Notes: generated by a model from the letters alone, not told the origin. Counted from the stretch's first letter, positions 20,001 through 29,216 are shown. The stretch is DNA of 64,000 bases from Methylobacterium fujisawaense (GCF_014138435.1 NZ_JACJIM010000002.1:558001-622000), one strand, 5' to 3'. Translations and numbers: made by a program.

Positions 20001-20441
20001 ATGGGCGGCTTCGCGGCCGCCGCTGCCCTGGAGGGGGCGAGCCCCGCGCTCTACAGCCTCGACGTCTCGCAGCCGGAGCGACCGAAAGCCCGAACCGCCC
20101 GGGAGGACGCGGCCCGCCTGATCCGAGGCCGCCTCGCCGATCCCCGCTGGATCGCCGCCCAGCTCCGTCACGGCTATCGCGGCGCGCAGGAGCTGGCTCA
20201 GGGGCTCGATGCGGTTTTCGTCCTCGCCGCCGCCAGCGATGCGGTGTCCGATGCCGGCTTCGAGACGCTGTACGCCGCCTGGATCGCCGATACCGAGGTG
20301 TTCGAGCGCCTGCGGGCCGCCAACCCCGCGGCCACCCGGGCGATCCTGGAACGGTTCGACGCCGCCCGGGACCGGGGACTCTGGCACAGCCGGCGCAACG
20401 CTCTTCCGGCCGACGCCTTGCTGCACGAGGCCGCCGAATGA
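17049..20441 (+). CDS. cobN: aerobic cobaltochelatase large subunit CobN
   Basis: CobN (1130 residues) is the large subunit of the ATP-dependent CobNST chelatase that inserts Co2+ into hydrogenobyrinic acid a,c-diamide. It is somewhat shorter than the roughly 1275-residue Pseudomonas denitrificans enzyme. The most conserved block is visible near residue 540-630: 'GYHDLDRAPTHAYLAFHL', 'QLGTHGTTEWLPGKAVALS', 'PVVYPFIVDDPGEAAPVKRR' and 'LGHLTP'. The C-terminal part also has 'YLQDEGAYPARIVMDLW' and 'RFGAGTA'-like segments. The partner genes cobS and cobT are not in the window. Its stop overlaps the cobG start (ATGA). Confidence 0.96.
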   Translation: MHLVRIDTVSLDEGEAAVDLGQEPGDLVVLSFTDSDLAAVGQAHAAEPGLPSLRLAKLAKLRHPLSVDLYVERVVAHAKVVVIRCLGGLDYWRYGIERCAETARAHGVVLAVLPGDDRPDPRLAPFSTDPALAGELDAYFRAGGPGNLRRMLRSLAIRLGAEGAVEPPQPLPRGFPWCPGCGALPLETAIAAAETAIPLDGAPSPAHPLALLLIYRSAVLGGDTEPFVALSAALRARGIGALPMVVSSLKEPEAAAAVADAVRARRPDLVIAATAFSAREDGTDFVLDGAGCPVIQAFTVGSPRAAWEASARGLGASDLAMQIALPEFDGRLSGFPISFKEESPEVAGFTQRRAVPYPAGIAALADRAAGWLRLAALPRPARRVALVLSDYPARGGRAGFAVGLDTPESARAIAADLAAAGYATGALPEAGTLMADLTEGPAAFRVPLPAYQAWWNTLPEETRASITAVWGEAESDPACVDGAFRFRMLTGTTASDRSVAPDRTGDGAIRDRGRLDVFLQPDRGRDPDRKAGYHDLDRAPTHAYLAFHLGLQQHFDVLVQLGTHGTTEWLPGKAVALSPTCLPALCVGGLPVVYPFIVDDPGEAAPVKRRLGGVALGHLTPDVAVHALKPEAARLRELVEEYAAASVLDPRRAELVARTILEEAEAAGLLDGAGIGADTPMDEALTRLDAHLCDLGETVFRDGLHVFARAPGEAAEAVLASAAAERTGLLAALDARFVRPGPSGSPSRGRSDVLPTGRNLATLDPRAIPSRAAALLGERAAAAVVTRYLQDEGAYPARIVMDLWASPTLRTGGEDVAHALALMGVRPVWDHASTRVTGFEILPLAMLDRPRIDVTVRVSGAFRDTFPETLALLDRATRAVADRDEADDENPLAAARRRGETAVRVYGAAPGRYGAGTAATALDGTWDGRADLGRAYLAASTHAYGDREAPDADFSARVAGADAYLHAFDVAERDLFDGDAAVDAMGGFAAAAALEGASPALYSLDVSQPERPKARTAREDAARLIRGRLADPRWIAAQLRHGYRGAQELAQGLDAVFVLAAASDAVSDAGFETLYAAWIADTEVFERLRAANPAATRAILERFDAARDRGLWHSRRNALPADALLHEAAE

Positions 20442-21778
20442 GCGTCGCTCCGCGCCTGCATGGACGTGCGCTGCCCGAGGCGGCCAGCCGTCGGGGCTGG
20501 TGCCCCGGCCTGACCCGGCCGATGCCCACGGGCGACGGCTTGCTGGCGCGGGTACACCCGCCCCTGGGCGTCCTGACGCTCGGTCAGGCCCGCGCCGTGG
20601 CGGAGGGCGCCCGACGCTTCGGGAACGGGCACCTGGATCTCACCGCGCGGGCCAATCTCCAGATCCGGGGCGTCACCGAGGCGACGCAGGCTTCCCTTGC
20701 CGCGTGGCTCTCGGCCCAGGGCCTCGGCGACGTGCGGGCCGATGGCGGGCCTCAGCGCTTGACACTCACGAGCCCGCTGGCAGGCTGCGATCCGGAGGAG
20801 GCCATTGACGTGCCGGGACTGGCCCGTGCCGTCGAAGCGGCGGGGCTGACGATTCCCGGCCTGCCGGCCAAGACCCTGGTCGTGATCGAGGGACGCGTCG
20901 ATCGGGCGACCGCGGAGGCCGATTGCGCCGTGATCGCTAACGGACCCGGCCGCATTGCGATCACGATCGCTTGCGGCGAGGGGCGGCAGGATCTTCTGAC
21001 CTGCGGGGAACGGGAAGCGCCCGACGTGGTGGCCGCCGTGCTCACCGCCTTCGCGCGGACCGGCCGGCGCCGGATGCGCGATCTGTCGGAAGACGAAAGG
21101 GCGACGCTGACGGAGGCGCTGCGGACCGGAGAGCGACCACGCGTCGCAGCGCGCGGAGGCGAAAGCTTATGGCCCGGCCAAGCCCGGCAGCCACGAGGCG
21201 GACAGGACCTTCAGATCCTCGCCATCGACGCGCCCTTCGGTCGCTGTACGGCCGACGCCCTCGACCGGCTCGCGGATGCCGCGGTCACGCTCGGCGCGGA
21301 CGATCTTCGACTGTCGCCGACCCGCGGTTTCATGCTCCTGGCCCCCCCGGACGTCCCGGCAGCGGCGGTGCGAGAGGCCCTGTCGGTGGACTTCATCGTT
21401 GCCGCCGACGACCCGCGGCGGGCGATCGATGCCTGCACGGGTGCCCCGGGCTGCGCCTCCGGGTCGACCCGGACCCTCACCGATGCGGCGCGCCTCGCGG
21501 CGGCGTTCGCTCCCCTGGCGGCCTTGGGCCGCGCCGCGCACGTCTCGGGATGCGCCAAGGGATGCGCCCGACCGGGGCCGGCCGACCTGACCCTCGTCGG
21601 TCGCGATGGTCTGTACGGCGTGGTGATCGGCGGTGCCCCCGCCGATGAGCCGGCGATGCATCTCCCTATCGAGGCCGTGCCGGAGCGGTTAGGAAGAGCC
21701 AAGATCGTCGGGCTGTCCGCCGCCTTCGCGCCGGAGACGACCTGGACGGACAGCGGGAGGACCAGGAGACCGGCATGA
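20438..21778 (+). CDS. cobG: precorrin-3B synthase CobG
   Basis: CobG uses O2 and an Fe-S centre to make precorrin-3B, marking the aerobic pathway. The 446-residue protein belongs to the nitrite/sulfite reductase half-domain family. It has 'RGWCPGLTRPMPTGDGLLARV' near the N terminus, 'LTARANLQIRGV' near 68 and the two cysteine pairs that ligate the cluster: C-x5-C in 'CTGAPGCASG' (near 333) and C-x3-C in 'SGCAKGCA' (near 371). The frame is open well upstream, but the ATG overlapping the cobN TGA gives the normal terminus. The cobH start overlaps its stop. Confidence 0.94.
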   Translation: MSVAPRLHGRALPEAASRRGWCPGLTRPMPTGDGLLARVHPPLGVLTLGQARAVAEGARRFGNGHLDLTARANLQIRGVTEATQASLAAWLSAQGLGDVRADGGPQRLTLTSPLAGCDPEEAIDVPGLARAVEAAGLTIPGLPAKTLVVIEGRVDRATAEADCAVIANGPGRIAITIACGEGRQDLLTCGEREAPDVVAAVLTAFARTGRRRMRDLSEDERATLTEALRTGERPRVAARGGESLWPGQARQPRGGQDLQILAIDAPFGRCTADALDRLADAAVTLGADDLRLSPTRGFMLLAPPDVPAAAVREALSVDFIVAADDPRRAIDACTGAPGCASGSTRTLTDAARLAAAFAPLAALGRAAHVSGCAKGCARPGPADLTLVGRDGLYGVVIGGAPADEPAMHLPIEAVPERLGRAKIVGLSAAFAPETTWTDSGRTRRPA

Positions 21779-22467
21779 GCGCGAGCCAGAACGCCCTGCG
21801 CCAGACAGGATCGGAGCCGGCCGCGGCCCACGAATCCCCGTCCCGCTATGAGTATATCCGCGACGGCGGCGCGATCTACGCGCGCTCCTTCGCGATGATC
21901 CGCGCCGAGGCGGATCTCGGACGCTGGTCGGGCGCCGCCGAGCGCGTCGTCGTGCGCATGATCCATGCCTGCGGGATGACCGACCTGCCGACCGATGTGG
22001 AGATGTCGCCGGGCTTCGCGGAAGCGGGCGTCGCGGCCCTGAAGGCCGGCGCGCCGATCCTGTGCGATGTCCGCATGGTCGCCGACGGCGTCACCCGGGC
22101 ACGGCTGCCCGCCGATAACGACGTGGTCTGCACGCTCGGCGATCCCCGCGTGCCGGAGCTCGCCCGGAGCCTCGGCACAACGCGGTCCGCAGCCGCCATG
22201 GAGCTGTGGCGCGAACGCCTGCCGGGTAGCGTCGTGGCGGTGGGCAACGCGCCGACCGCCCTGTTCCGCCTTCTGGAGCTGCTCGACGCCGGCGTCGCGC
22301 CTCCGGCCGCGGTGATCGGTATCCCGGTGGGTTTCGTCGGCGCGGCCGAATCGAAGGAGGCGCTGGCCCGGGACGGTCGCGTGCCGTTCGTGGTCGTGCA
22401 CGGGCGGCGCGGCGGCAGCGCCATGACGGCCGCCGCTATCAACGCGCTCGCCAGCGAGGTCGAGTGA
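21775..22467 (+). CDS. cobH: precorrin-8X methylmutase CobH
   Basis: CobH (230 residues) moves the C11 methyl group to C12, converting precorrin-8X to hydrogenobyrinic acid. The motif 'VVRMIHACGMTD' near residue 62 contains the catalytic histidine. 'VRMVADGVTRARL' and 'AAVIGIPVGFVGAAESKEAL' are the other family blocks. The first 20 residues are a poorly conserved lead. Coupling is by ATGA with cobG and by a TGATG-type junction with cobI. Confidence 0.96.
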   Translation: MSASQNALRQTGSEPAAAHESPSRYEYIRDGGAIYARSFAMIRAEADLGRWSGAAERVVVRMIHACGMTDLPTDVEMSPGFAEAGVAALKAGAPILCDVRMVADGVTRARLPADNDVVCTLGDPRVPELARSLGTTRSAAAMELWRERLPGSVVAVGNAPTALFRLLELLDAGVAPPAAVIGIPVGFVGAAESKEALARDGRVPFVVVHGRRGGSAMTAAAINALASEVE

Positions 22468-23246
22468 TGGACGGTTTCGAACGCCTCGACGGCCCGACCG
22501 AGGAGCTGTCCGCGGCGGCGATGACGGGAACGCTCTACGGGGTCGGCATGGGCCCGGGCGATCCGGATCTGCTGACCGTGAAGGCGCAGCGCATCCTGAT
22601 GCGCGCGCCGGTGCTGGTGCATTTCTGCAAGCGCGGCCGGCGGGGCAACGCCCGCACCATCGCGGACGCGATCCTGCGCGATCCGGCCCGCGAGATGGCA
22701 CTGGCCTATCCCTACACCACCGAGATTCATCCCGAGCATCCGGAATACGTCACCGCGCTGGCGGGCTTCTACGACGAGGCGGCCGGTAAACTCGCCGACC
22801 ACCTCGGCGCCGGGCGCGACGTCGCGATCCTGTCGGAGGGCGACCCGTTCTTCTACGGCTCGTTCATGCACCTGTGGCGGCGCCTGAAGGACCGCTTCCC
22901 CGTGGAGGTGATTCCGGGCGTCACCGGGATGTCGGGTTGCTGGACTCGGGCCGGCACGCCGATCACCTGGGGCGACGACGTCCTCACCGTCCTGCCGGCG
23001 ACCCTCTCGCTCGAGGCCCTGACGGAGCGCCTGCGCGGCACCGACGCCGCCGTCGTGATGAAGCTTGGGCGCCATCTGCCGAAGGTGCGCGCCGCTCTGT
23101 CGGCCGCCGGGCTGCTCGCCCGTGCGGTCTATGTGGAGCGCGGCACCATGGCGGGCGAACGGGTGGTGATGCTGGCCGACAAGGCCGACGACGACGCACC
23201 CTACTTCTCCATGGTCCTTCTGCCCGGAGAGGGACGGCGGCCGTGA
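22467..23246 (+). CDS. cobI: precorrin-2 C20-methyltransferase CobI
   Basis: CobI is an SAM-dependent tetrapyrrole methylase adding the C20 methyl group. The 259-residue protein has the nucleotide-binding start 'YGVGMGPGDPDLLTVKA', 'ILSEGDPFFYGSFM' near 115 and 'VEVIPGVTGMSGCW' near 135. The start is uncertain: a GTG at 22464 immediately precedes the ATG at 22467, and an internal ATG at 22521 would remove 18 non-conserved residues. The stop overlaps the GTG of cobJ. Confidence 0.95.
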   Translation: MDGFERLDGPTEELSAAAMTGTLYGVGMGPGDPDLLTVKAQRILMRAPVLVHFCKRGRRGNARTIADAILRDPAREMALAYPYTTEIHPEHPEYVTALAGFYDEAAGKLADHLGAGRDVAILSEGDPFFYGSFMHLWRRLKDRFPVEVIPGVTGMSGCWTRAGTPITWGDDVLTVLPATLSLEALTERLRGTDAAVVMKLGRHLPKVRAALSAAGLLARAVYVERGTMAGERVVMLADKADDDAPYFSMVLLPGEGRRP

Positions 23247-24004
23247 GCGGAAGCCTTGCCGTCGTCGGCCTCGGCCCGGGCGACGCCGCGTTGCTGACCG
23301 AGTCCGCCCGCCGGGCGCTGGATGCGGCGGAGGATGTCGTCGGCTACTTCCCCTATGTCGCCCGTGTGCCCGAGCGACCCGGCCTGGTCCGGCATGCCAG
23401 CGACAATCGGGTGGAGGTCGACCGGGCGCGCCACGCGCTGCAGCTCGCCGCCTCCGGACGACGGGTCGCGGTCGTCTCCGGCGGCGATCCGGGGGTCTTC
23501 GCCATGGCGGCGGCGGTGTTCGAGGCGGTGGAGCAGGGCGAGCCTGACTGGCGCGACCTCGCGATCACCGTGGAGCCGGGCGTCACCGCCATGCTGGCCG
23601 CCGCTGCCCGGCTCGGCGCGCCCCTCGGCGGCGATTTCTGCGCGCTGTCGCTCTCGGACAACCTGAAGCCCTGGCCGGTGGTGACCGCGCGGCTGGAGGC
23701 GGTGCTGCGCGCCGACTTCGTGATCGCGCTCTACAATCCGATCTCCGCCGCCAGGCCCTGGCAGCTCGGGGCGGCTCTGGAGATCGCGTCCGGGATCCGC
23801 GCGCCCCACACGCCGGTGATGTTCGCCCGCGCCATCAGCCGGCCGGACGAGGCGATCCGGGTCGCGACCCTCGCCGAGGCGCGCGACGTGCCGGCCGACA
23901 TGGCCACGATGGTCATCCTGGGCGCCTCGACGACGCGGCTGATCCCGCGCGCCGGCCGGACGCCCTTCGTCTACACGGCCCGCAAGGTTGAGGAACCGGC
24001 GTGA
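23243..24004 (+). CDS. cobJ: precorrin-3B C17-methyltransferase CobJ
   Basis: CobJ (253 residues) methylates C17 and contracts the corrin ring, extruding C20. The tetrapyrrole methylase motifs are 'VVGLGPGDAALLT' (N terminus), 'VVSGGDPGVFAMAA' near 78 and 'TVEPGVTAMLAAAARLGAPLGGDFC', the last being characteristic of CobJ/CbiH. It starts at GTG in a GTGA overlap with cobI. Its last 34 bp overlap the 3' end of cobK on the other strand, an unusual tail-to-tail overlap inside an operon. Confidence 0.96.
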   Translation: MSGSLAVVGLGPGDAALLTESARRALDAAEDVVGYFPYVARVPERPGLVRHASDNRVEVDRARHALQLAASGRRVAVVSGGDPGVFAMAAAVFEAVEQGEPDWRDLAITVEPGVTAMLAAAARLGAPLGGDFCALSLSDNLKPWPVVTARLEAVLRADFVIALYNPISAARPWQLGAALEIASGIRAPHTPVMFARAISRPDEAIRVATLAEARDVPADMATMVILGASTTRLIPRAGRTPFVYTARKVEEPA

Positions 24005-24738
24005 TCGCCCGCCTCCAGCCAGCGGAGGGCGCCCGCAGCGTCCGGGACGCTCGGCACGTCGGGCTTGCCCGGCCGGCGCACCATGACGACGGGGATTCCG
24101 AGGGTGCGCGCCGCCGCGATCTTGCCGTAGGTCGCCGCCCCGCCGGCATTCTTGCTGACGAGAATCTCGATGCCGCTCGTGCGCATGAGCGCAGCCTCCG
24201 ACGCGACATCGAAGGGCCCGCGGGCTTCCAGGGCGGTGAGGTGCGGCACCGGCAGGATCCCGCCCAACGGCTCGACCGTGCGCGCCAGATAGGTGTGTTG
24301 GGGGGCCGCCGCGAAGACCCCGGCCTCCTGCCGGCCGATCGTCAGGAACACGCGCCGCGGCGCGGATCCGAGGGCGGCGACCGCCTCATCCATCCGGTCG
24401 ACCTCGATCCAGAGATCGCCGGGCTCGCGCGTCCAGGCGGATCTGCGGATCGCGAGGATCGGCACCGCCGTCAGGGCGGCTGCGCACGCCGCATGGTGCG
24501 ACATCGTCGCGGCGAAGGGATGGGTCGCGTCGATCAGGCAATCGATCGCGTCGGCTTTCAGGTAGTCGGCGAGGCCCTCGATCCCGCCGAATCCGCCGAT
24601 CCGGGTCGGCACGGGCTCGGGCTTCGGCGCGGCCGTCCGGCCGGCCAGCGAGAGCGTCACGGACAGATCCGCCCGACCAGCGAGCGACCGGACCAGGGTG
24701 CTCGCCTCGCCGGTCCCGCCGAGGATCAGAATCCGCAT
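23971..24738 (-). CDS. cobK: precorrin-6A reductase CobK
   Basis: CobK (255 residues) reduces precorrin-6A to precorrin-6B with NADPH. It opens with 'MRILILGGTGEASTLVRSLA' and carries 'IDATHPFAATMS' near 85, 'RSAWTREPGDLW' near 110, 'LTIGRQEAGVF' near 140 and 'ILVSKNAGGAATYGKI' near 205, all standard. It is the only cob gene on the minus strand. It overlaps cobJ tail-to-tail by 34 bp and its start is only about 28 bp from the cobL start, so the two must share a very compact divergent promoter zone. Confidence 0.96.
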   Translation of the reverse strand: MRILILGGTGEASTLVRSLAGRADLSVTLSLAGRTAAPKPEPVPTRIGGFGGIEGLADYLKADAIDCLIDATHPFAATMSHHAACAAALTAVPILAIRRSAWTREPGDLWIEVDRMDEAVAALGSAPRRVFLTIGRQEAGVFAAAPQHTYLARTVEPLGGILPVPHLTALEARGPFDVASEAALMRTSGIEILVSKNAGGAATYGKIAAARTLGIPVVMVRRPGKPDVPSVPDAAGALRWLEAGDHAGSSTLRAV

Positions 24739-24766
24739 CGTGCCGCTCGTCGGGAACGCCGTGTCC

Positions 24767-26002
24767 ATGGACGCCTTGTCCATGAGCCCTGAGGCGCTGT
24801 CGAGCTTACCCTGGCTGTCGATCGTCGGCATCGGCGAGGACGGGCGGGCCGGATTGACGCCGGCCGCCGCCGCCGCGCTTGATGCCGCCCGCGTGGTCTA
24901 TGGCGGCCGACGCCATCTCGCCCTCGCGGGTCCGCTCGATGCGGAGACGCGGCCCTGGCCGAGCCCGATCCACGAGGCCTATCCGGAGATTCTCGCGCGG
25001 CGGGGGCAGCCGACCTGCCTCCTCGCTACCGGCGACCCCTTCCACTATGGCATCGGCGCCGAGATCGCCCGGATGGTGCCGGCGGCCGAGATCCGCGCCT
25101 TCCCGCAGCCTTCGGCCTTCAGCCTCGCCTGTGCGCGGCTCGGCTGGCCGCTGGCCGAATGCGCGCTGGTCACGCTCCATGGCCGCGCGCTGACCCGGAT
25201 CGTGCCGCATCTCCAGCCCGGGGCGCGGGTGCTCGTGCTGTCCTGGGACGGCACGACCCCCGGCGCGCTCGCCGCATTGCTTTGCGCGCGGGGCTTCGGC
25301 GCGTCGACGCTGACGGTGCTGGAAGCGATGGGCGGTCCGAATGAACGGGTCGGTACGACCCGCGCGGACGCGTTCGACCGCGCCGACATCGACGCGCTGA
25401 ACACGGTGGCGATCGCGGTGGCGGGGCCCGGTCACGCCCTTCCCCTCGCCCCGGGCCTCGACGACGGCCTGTTCGAGAATGACGGCCAGCTCACCAAGGC
25501 CGAGATCCGGGCTCTGACCCTATCGGCGCTCCGTCCGCATCCGGGCCTGCATCTCTGGGATGTCGGCGCCGGCGCAGGCTCGATCGCGATCGAGTGGATG
25601 CTCCGTCACTGGAGCCTGCGCGCCACGGCGATCGAGGGACGCCCGGACCGGGCCGAGCGCATCCGTCGCAACGCCGTCACACTGGGGACGCCGGACCTCT
25701 CCGTCGTCGTCGGCACCGCCCCCGGGGCACTCGAGGGCCTGCCGACGCCGGATGCGGTCTTCATCGGTGGCGGCGTCTCCGAGCCCGGGGTCCTGCCAGC
25801 GGTGCTTGCGGCCCTCCGGAGCGGTGGTCGCTGCGTGGCCAATGCCGTCACCCTCGAAGGCGAGGCCGCGCTGCTCGCGGCCTTCGCGGCGCAGGGCGGA
25901 AGCCTGCGTCGCTACGGTGTCGAGCGGGCGAGCCCGGTCGGCGGGATGCATGGCTGGCGCACCGCCATGCCGGTGACCCAATGGGCCTGGACCAAGCCGT
26001 GA
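24767..26002 (+). CDS. cobL: precorrin-6Y C5,15-methyltransferase (decarboxylating) CobL
   Basis: CobL is a bifunctional enzyme. The N-terminal CbiE-like domain ('[15 protein letters not shown]', '[11 protein letters not shown]', '[17 protein letters not shown]') and the C-terminal CbiT-like SAM methylase ('[18 protein letters not shown]', '[17 protein letters not shown]', '[13 protein letters not shown]') are both complete. Together they methylate C5 and C15 and decarboxylate the C12 acetate. Two starts are plausible, ATG 24767 and ATG 24782; a start further upstream would run into cobK. The stop overlaps the GTG of cobE. Confidence 0.95.
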   Translation: MDALSMSPEALSSLPWLSIVGIGEDGRAGLTPAAAAALDAARVVYGGRRHLALAGPLDAETRPWPSPIHEAYPEILARRGQPTCLLATGDPFHYGIGAEIARMVPAAEIRAFPQPSAFSLACARLGWPLAECALVTLHGRALTRIVPHLQPGARVLVLSWDGTTPGALAALLCARGFGASTLTVLEAMGGPNERVGTTRADAFDRADIDALNTVAIAVAGPGHALPLAPGLDDGLFENDGQLTKAEIRALTLSALRPHPGLHLWDVGAGAGSIAIEWMLRHWSLRATAIEGRPDRAERIRRNAVTLGTPDLSVVVGTAPGALEGLPTPDAVFIGGGVSEPGVLPAVLAALRSGGRCVANAVTLEGEAALLAAFAAQGGSLRRYGVERASPVGGMHGWRTAMPVTQWAWTKP

Positions 26003-26403
26003 CCGGATTGCTGGTCGCCGGGATCGGCTTCCGTCGGGGGACCGACGCCGACGAGATCGCGGCGCTGATCGAGCGCGCGCTCGCGGCGCTCGGTGCCGAC
26101 CGGTCGAGCCTGACGGCCGTCGCCACGGCGGCCGACCGGGCCGCAGAGCCGGCGATCCGCGCGGCGACGGCACGGTTCGGCCTGTCGCCCCAGCCCGTGG
26201 CAGCCGCCGCGCTGCAGGCGCGCGACGCCGAGATCGTCACCCGCTCGGCGCGGATCGAACAGCTGCGCGGCGTCGGCTCGCTGGCCGAGGCGACGGCCCT
26301 GGCCGGCGCCGGGCCGCAGAGCCGCCTCGCCCTGCCGCGGATCACGAGCGCCGGCGCCACTTGCGCCCTGGCCGTCCGATGCGACACGACACGGGACACA
26401 TGA
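25999..26403 (+). CDS. cobE: cobalamin biosynthesis protein CobE (CbiG C-terminal type)
   Basis: The 134-residue protein corresponds to the stand-alone CbiG_C domain: '[25 protein letters not shown]' at the N terminus, '[16 protein letters not shown]' near 50 and '[12 protein letters not shown]' near 100. CobE of P. denitrificans binds corrin intermediates and is thought to assist around the precorrin-5/6 steps. It starts at GTG in a GTGA overlap with cobL; an alternative ATG at 25981 would add six residues. Its stop overlaps cobM. Confidence 0.88.
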   Translation: MTGLLVAGIGFRRGTDADEIAALIERALAALGADRSSLTAVATAADRAAEPAIRAATARFGLSPQPVAAAALQARDAEIVTRSARIEQLRGVGSLAEATALAGAGPQSRLALPRITSAGATCALAVRCDTTRDT

Positions 26404-27176
26404 CCGTTCATTTCATCGGCGCCGGACCCGGCGCGGCCGACCTGATCACGGTGCGCGGGCGCGACCGCATCGCGGCCTGTCCCGTTTGCCTCTACGCCGG
26501 ATCGCTCGTGGCCCCCGAGATCCTGGGCTGGTGTCCGCCCGGCGCCCGGATCGTCGACACGGCCCCCCTCGACCTCGACGCCATCATGGCGGAGATCCGG
26601 ACGGCGCACACGGCCGGACAGGACGTGGCACGCCTCCATTCCGGGGACCTGTCGATCTGGAGCGCGCTGGCAGAGCAGATGCGCCGGCTCGACGCGCTGG
26701 CGATTCCCTACACGGTTACGCCGGGCGTCCCGGCCTTCGCTGCCGCAGCCGCCCTGCTGCGCCGCGAATTGACGGTCCCCGGCGTGGCGCAGACCGTGGT
26801 CCTGACCCGGACCTCAGGCCGCGCGAGTGCCATGCCCGAGGGGGAAACCCTGTCGGCCTATGCGGCCACCGGGGCGACCCTGGCGATCCACCTGTCGATT
26901 CATGCGGTCGAGGCGGTCGCCGCGGAACTGATCCCGTTCTACGGGCCGTCCTGCCCAGCGGCGGCTGTGTTCCGGGCCTCCTGGCCCGACGAGCGGGCGC
27001 TGGTCGGCGATCTCGCTACGTTGCCCGGCCTCGTCGCGGCGGCCGGCCTGGAGCGCACCGCCCTGATCCTGGTTGGGCCCGCCCTCAGCGCCGCGGGCTT
27101 CCGCGAGAGCGCGCTCTACGCGCCCGATTACGACCGGCGATACCGGCCCGGCGGCACCGTGGGCCAGCCGTCGTGA
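26400..27176 (+). CDS. cobM: precorrin-4 C11-methyltransferase CobM
   Basis: CobM (258 residues) methylates C11 of precorrin-4. It shows '[17 protein letters not shown]' at the N terminus, '[12 protein letters not shown]' near 32, '[17 protein letters not shown]' near 83 and '[16 protein letters not shown]' near 107, the expected CobM/CbiF blocks. The ATG overlaps the cobE stop. An upstream in-frame ATG at 26361 would overlap cobE by 43 bp and is less likely. Confidence 0.96.
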   Translation: MTVHFIGAGPGAADLITVRGRDRIAACPVCLYAGSLVAPEILGWCPPGARIVDTAPLDLDAIMAEIRTAHTAGQDVARLHSGDLSIWSALAEQMRRLDALAIPYTVTPGVPAFAAAAALLRRELTVPGVAQTVVLTRTSGRASAMPEGETLSAYAATGATLAIHLSIHAVEAVAAELIPFYGPSCPAAAVFRASWPDERALVGDLATLPGLVAAAGLERTALILVGPALSAAGFRESALYAPDYDRRYRPGGTVGQPS

Positions 27177-28492
27177 GCGCCCCCGGCCTCCTCGTCGCGG
27201 CGCCGCGCTCCAGCTCCGGCAAGACGACCGTGACCCTCGCCCTGATGCGCGCCCTCACCCGGCGCGGCCTGCGGGTCCGCGGCGCGAAATGCGGTCCAGA
27301 CTACATCGACCCGGCCTTTCACCAAGCCGCCACCGGCCATCCGAGCTTCAATCTCGACAGCTTCGCCATGGCGACGCCCCTCCTCGACACGCTCGCGGGC
27401 GAGACGGCGGCGGCGGCGGATCTGGTGATCGCCGAGGGCTCCATGGGCCTGTTCGACGGCGTCCGGGCAGCCGAGAACCGGACCGGGGCGAATGCCGACA
27501 TCGCGGCGCGCTACGGCTGGCCGGTCGTGCTCGTGGTGGACGTGTCGGGCGCGGCGCAATCGGCGGCTGCAGTAGCGCTGGGCTGCACGCTCTACGATCC
27601 CCGCGTGCGGATCGCCGGGGTCATCCTCAACAAGGTGGCGAGCGACCGCCATCGCCGGCTCGTCGAAGCCGGCATGGAACGCGCTGGATTGCCGGTGCTC
27701 GGCGCCCTGATGCGCGACGCGCAGCTGGTCCTGCCCGAACGCCATCTCGGGCTCGTCCAGGCCGGCGAGACCGCGGATCTTACCGCCCGCCTCGACCGGC
27801 TGGCCGACCTCGCGGAAGCCGGTATCGACCTCGACGCCGTCACGGCCAGTGCGGGCGGCACCGTGCCGGCCTCCGGCGGCCGGCTACCGCGGCCGCCCGG
27901 ACAACGCGTGGCGGTCGCTCGGGACGCGGCGTTCAGCTTCCTCTATCCACACCTTGCGACCGGGTGGCGGTTGGCCGGTGCCGAACTCGTCCCCTTCTCA
28001 CCCCTCGCCGACGAAGGCCCACCGGAGGATTGCGACGTCTGCTGGCTGCCGGGGGGCTATCCCGAACTGCATGCGGGCCGGATCGCCGGCGCCGTCCGTT
28101 TCCTGGACGGGCTGCGCGACTTCGCCAGGACACGCCCCGTCCACGGAGAGTGCGGCGGCTACATGGTCCTCGGGCAGACGCTTCAGGACGCCGACGGCAC
28201 CACCCATCCCATGGCGGGCCTCCTCCCGGTGGCGACATCCTATCACCGCCGCAAGTTGCATCTCGGCTATCGCGTCGCGCGGCTCTGCGGATCCGGCATG
28301 CTCGGAGAAGACGGGGCGCGCCTCATCGGCCACGAGTTCCACTACGCCACCGAGCTCTCGCCGATCGCACCGGAGGCATCAGCGCTCGCTCGCGTTTCGG
28401 ATGCGGAGGGTGTGGACCTGGGGTTTGCCGGACATCGGGTCGGCCCCGTCACCGGCAGCTTCTTCCACCTGATCGCGTCTGACGCACCCTGA
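27173..28492 (+). CDS. cobB: hydrogenobyrinic acid a,c-diamide synthase CobB
   Basis: CobB (439 residues) amidates the a and c side chains using glutamine and ATP, producing the substrate for CobNST. The N-terminal dethiobiotin-synthetase-like domain has the P-loop '[15 protein letters not shown]' and '[12 protein letters not shown]'. The C-terminal glutaminase-like domain has '[12 protein letters not shown]', the nucleophile in '[12 protein letters not shown]' (near 328) and 'GHEFHYAT'. It starts at GTG overlapping cobM and ends the cobalamin cluster; the convergent XRE gene ends about 60 bp away. Confidence 0.96.
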   Translation: MSAPGLLVAAPRSSSGKTTVTLALMRALTRRGLRVRGAKCGPDYIDPAFHQAATGHPSFNLDSFAMATPLLDTLAGETAAAADLVIAEGSMGLFDGVRAAENRTGANADIAARYGWPVVLVVDVSGAAQSAAAVALGCTLYDPRVRIAGVILNKVASDRHRRLVEAGMERAGLPVLGALMRDAQLVLPERHLGLVQAGETADLTARLDRLADLAEAGIDLDAVTASAGGTVPASGGRLPRPPGQRVAVARDAAFSFLYPHLATGWRLAGAELVPFSPLADEGPPEDCDVCWLPGGYPELHAGRIAGAVRFLDGLRDFARTRPVHGECGGYMVLGQTLQDADGTTHPMAGLLPVATSYHRRKLHLGYRVARLCGSGMLGEDGARLIGHEFHYATELSPIAPEASALARVSDAEGVDLGFAGHRVGPVTGSFFHLIASDAP

Positions 28493-28551
28493 AACCGTCC
28501 CGGATGCAGCCGCCTCCGGGGCGCGCCGGGCGAGGCCCGCCAGCCCGCCTG

Positions 28552-28959
28552 TCAGGCCGGATCCGCCGCCGGCGCCGCCGTGCGGTTCTGCGCGAGGCGC
28601 GCGGCGCTGCGGACCAGCGCCAGCACATCGCGGCGCATCTGCTCATCCTCGATCTGGGCGTAGGCGCGCAGAAGCTCGATGGCACCGTGGGCGCTGAGGA
28701 AGCCGAACACGTCCTCCTGGGCGTTCTCGCGGGGCTCGGTCTCCTCGAAGAACGCGGAAACCGGAACTTCGAGAAGGCGCGCGATCTCCCGCAACCGGCC
28801 GGCGCCGACCCGGTTCTGACCCTTCTCGTATTTCTGGACCTGCTGAAAGGTCACCCCAACCGCATTGCCGAGAGCGGTCTGGCTCATGCCCCGCGCCTTG
28901 CGCAGGGCTGTGATGCGAATCCCGACGAGACGATCGACGTCGGTGGTCTGCTTCGGCAT
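28552..28959 (-). CDS. XRE-family helix-turn-helix transcriptional regulator
   Basis: The 135-residue protein has a Cro/C1-type HTH at about residues 10-65 ('LRKARGMSQTALGNAVGVTFQQVQKYEKG'), followed by 'RLREIARLLEVPVSAFFE' and an acidic/helical C terminus. It looks like one of the short alphaproteobacterial XRE regulators (SinR/PraR-like) rather than a phage repressor. I chose the MPKQTTD start; upstream in-frame Met codons at 28986 and 29046 are possible. Two dyad sequences at 29161-29176 and 29217-29229 lie in the upstream gap and could be its operators. Confidence 0.85.
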   Translation of the reverse strand: MPKQTTDVDRLVGIRITALRKARGMSQTALGNAVGVTFQQVQKYEKGQNRVGAGRLREIARLLEVPVSAFFEETEPRENAQEDVFGFLSAHGAIELLRAYAQIEDEQMRRDVLALVRSAARLAQNRTAAPAADPA

Positions 28960-29160
28960 CGTTTGCCCAGGGGAATCCTTCTCCATGGAGTGGGATGCAT
29001 CCTCCTGCGAATGCGGTGTTTTCGCCTCGCTATCGCGCCGCTTCACCGCCCGCCCCTAAGTCGCATGTCGTGCACGCCGTGTGGCCGGTCATCCCTGCCG
29101 CTCATGCGGCTATAGCCCTGATCCCGACACAGGTGGCGTGCACCGCAGTTGGACACCAAG

Positions 29161-29176
29161 TTGTCAAGCTTCGCAA
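29161..29176. promoter_or_regulatory. imperfect dyad TTG-N2-AAGCTT-N2-CAA (possible operator)
   Basis: The 16-bp sequence is symmetric at 12 of 16 positions. It overlaps a minus-strand -35-like TTGACA. Its centre lies about 55 bp from that of the perfect dyad at 29217-29229, close to five helical turns. Confidence 0.4.
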
Positions 29177-29216
29177 GTCAAAGGTTACAGCTTCTAGTTT
29201 AAGTACACACATCTTT

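Noticed and set aside
17952..20426. 824-codon open frame antisense to cobN
   Set aside because: Same cause: a shadow of a real high-GC gene, with no recognisable motif.
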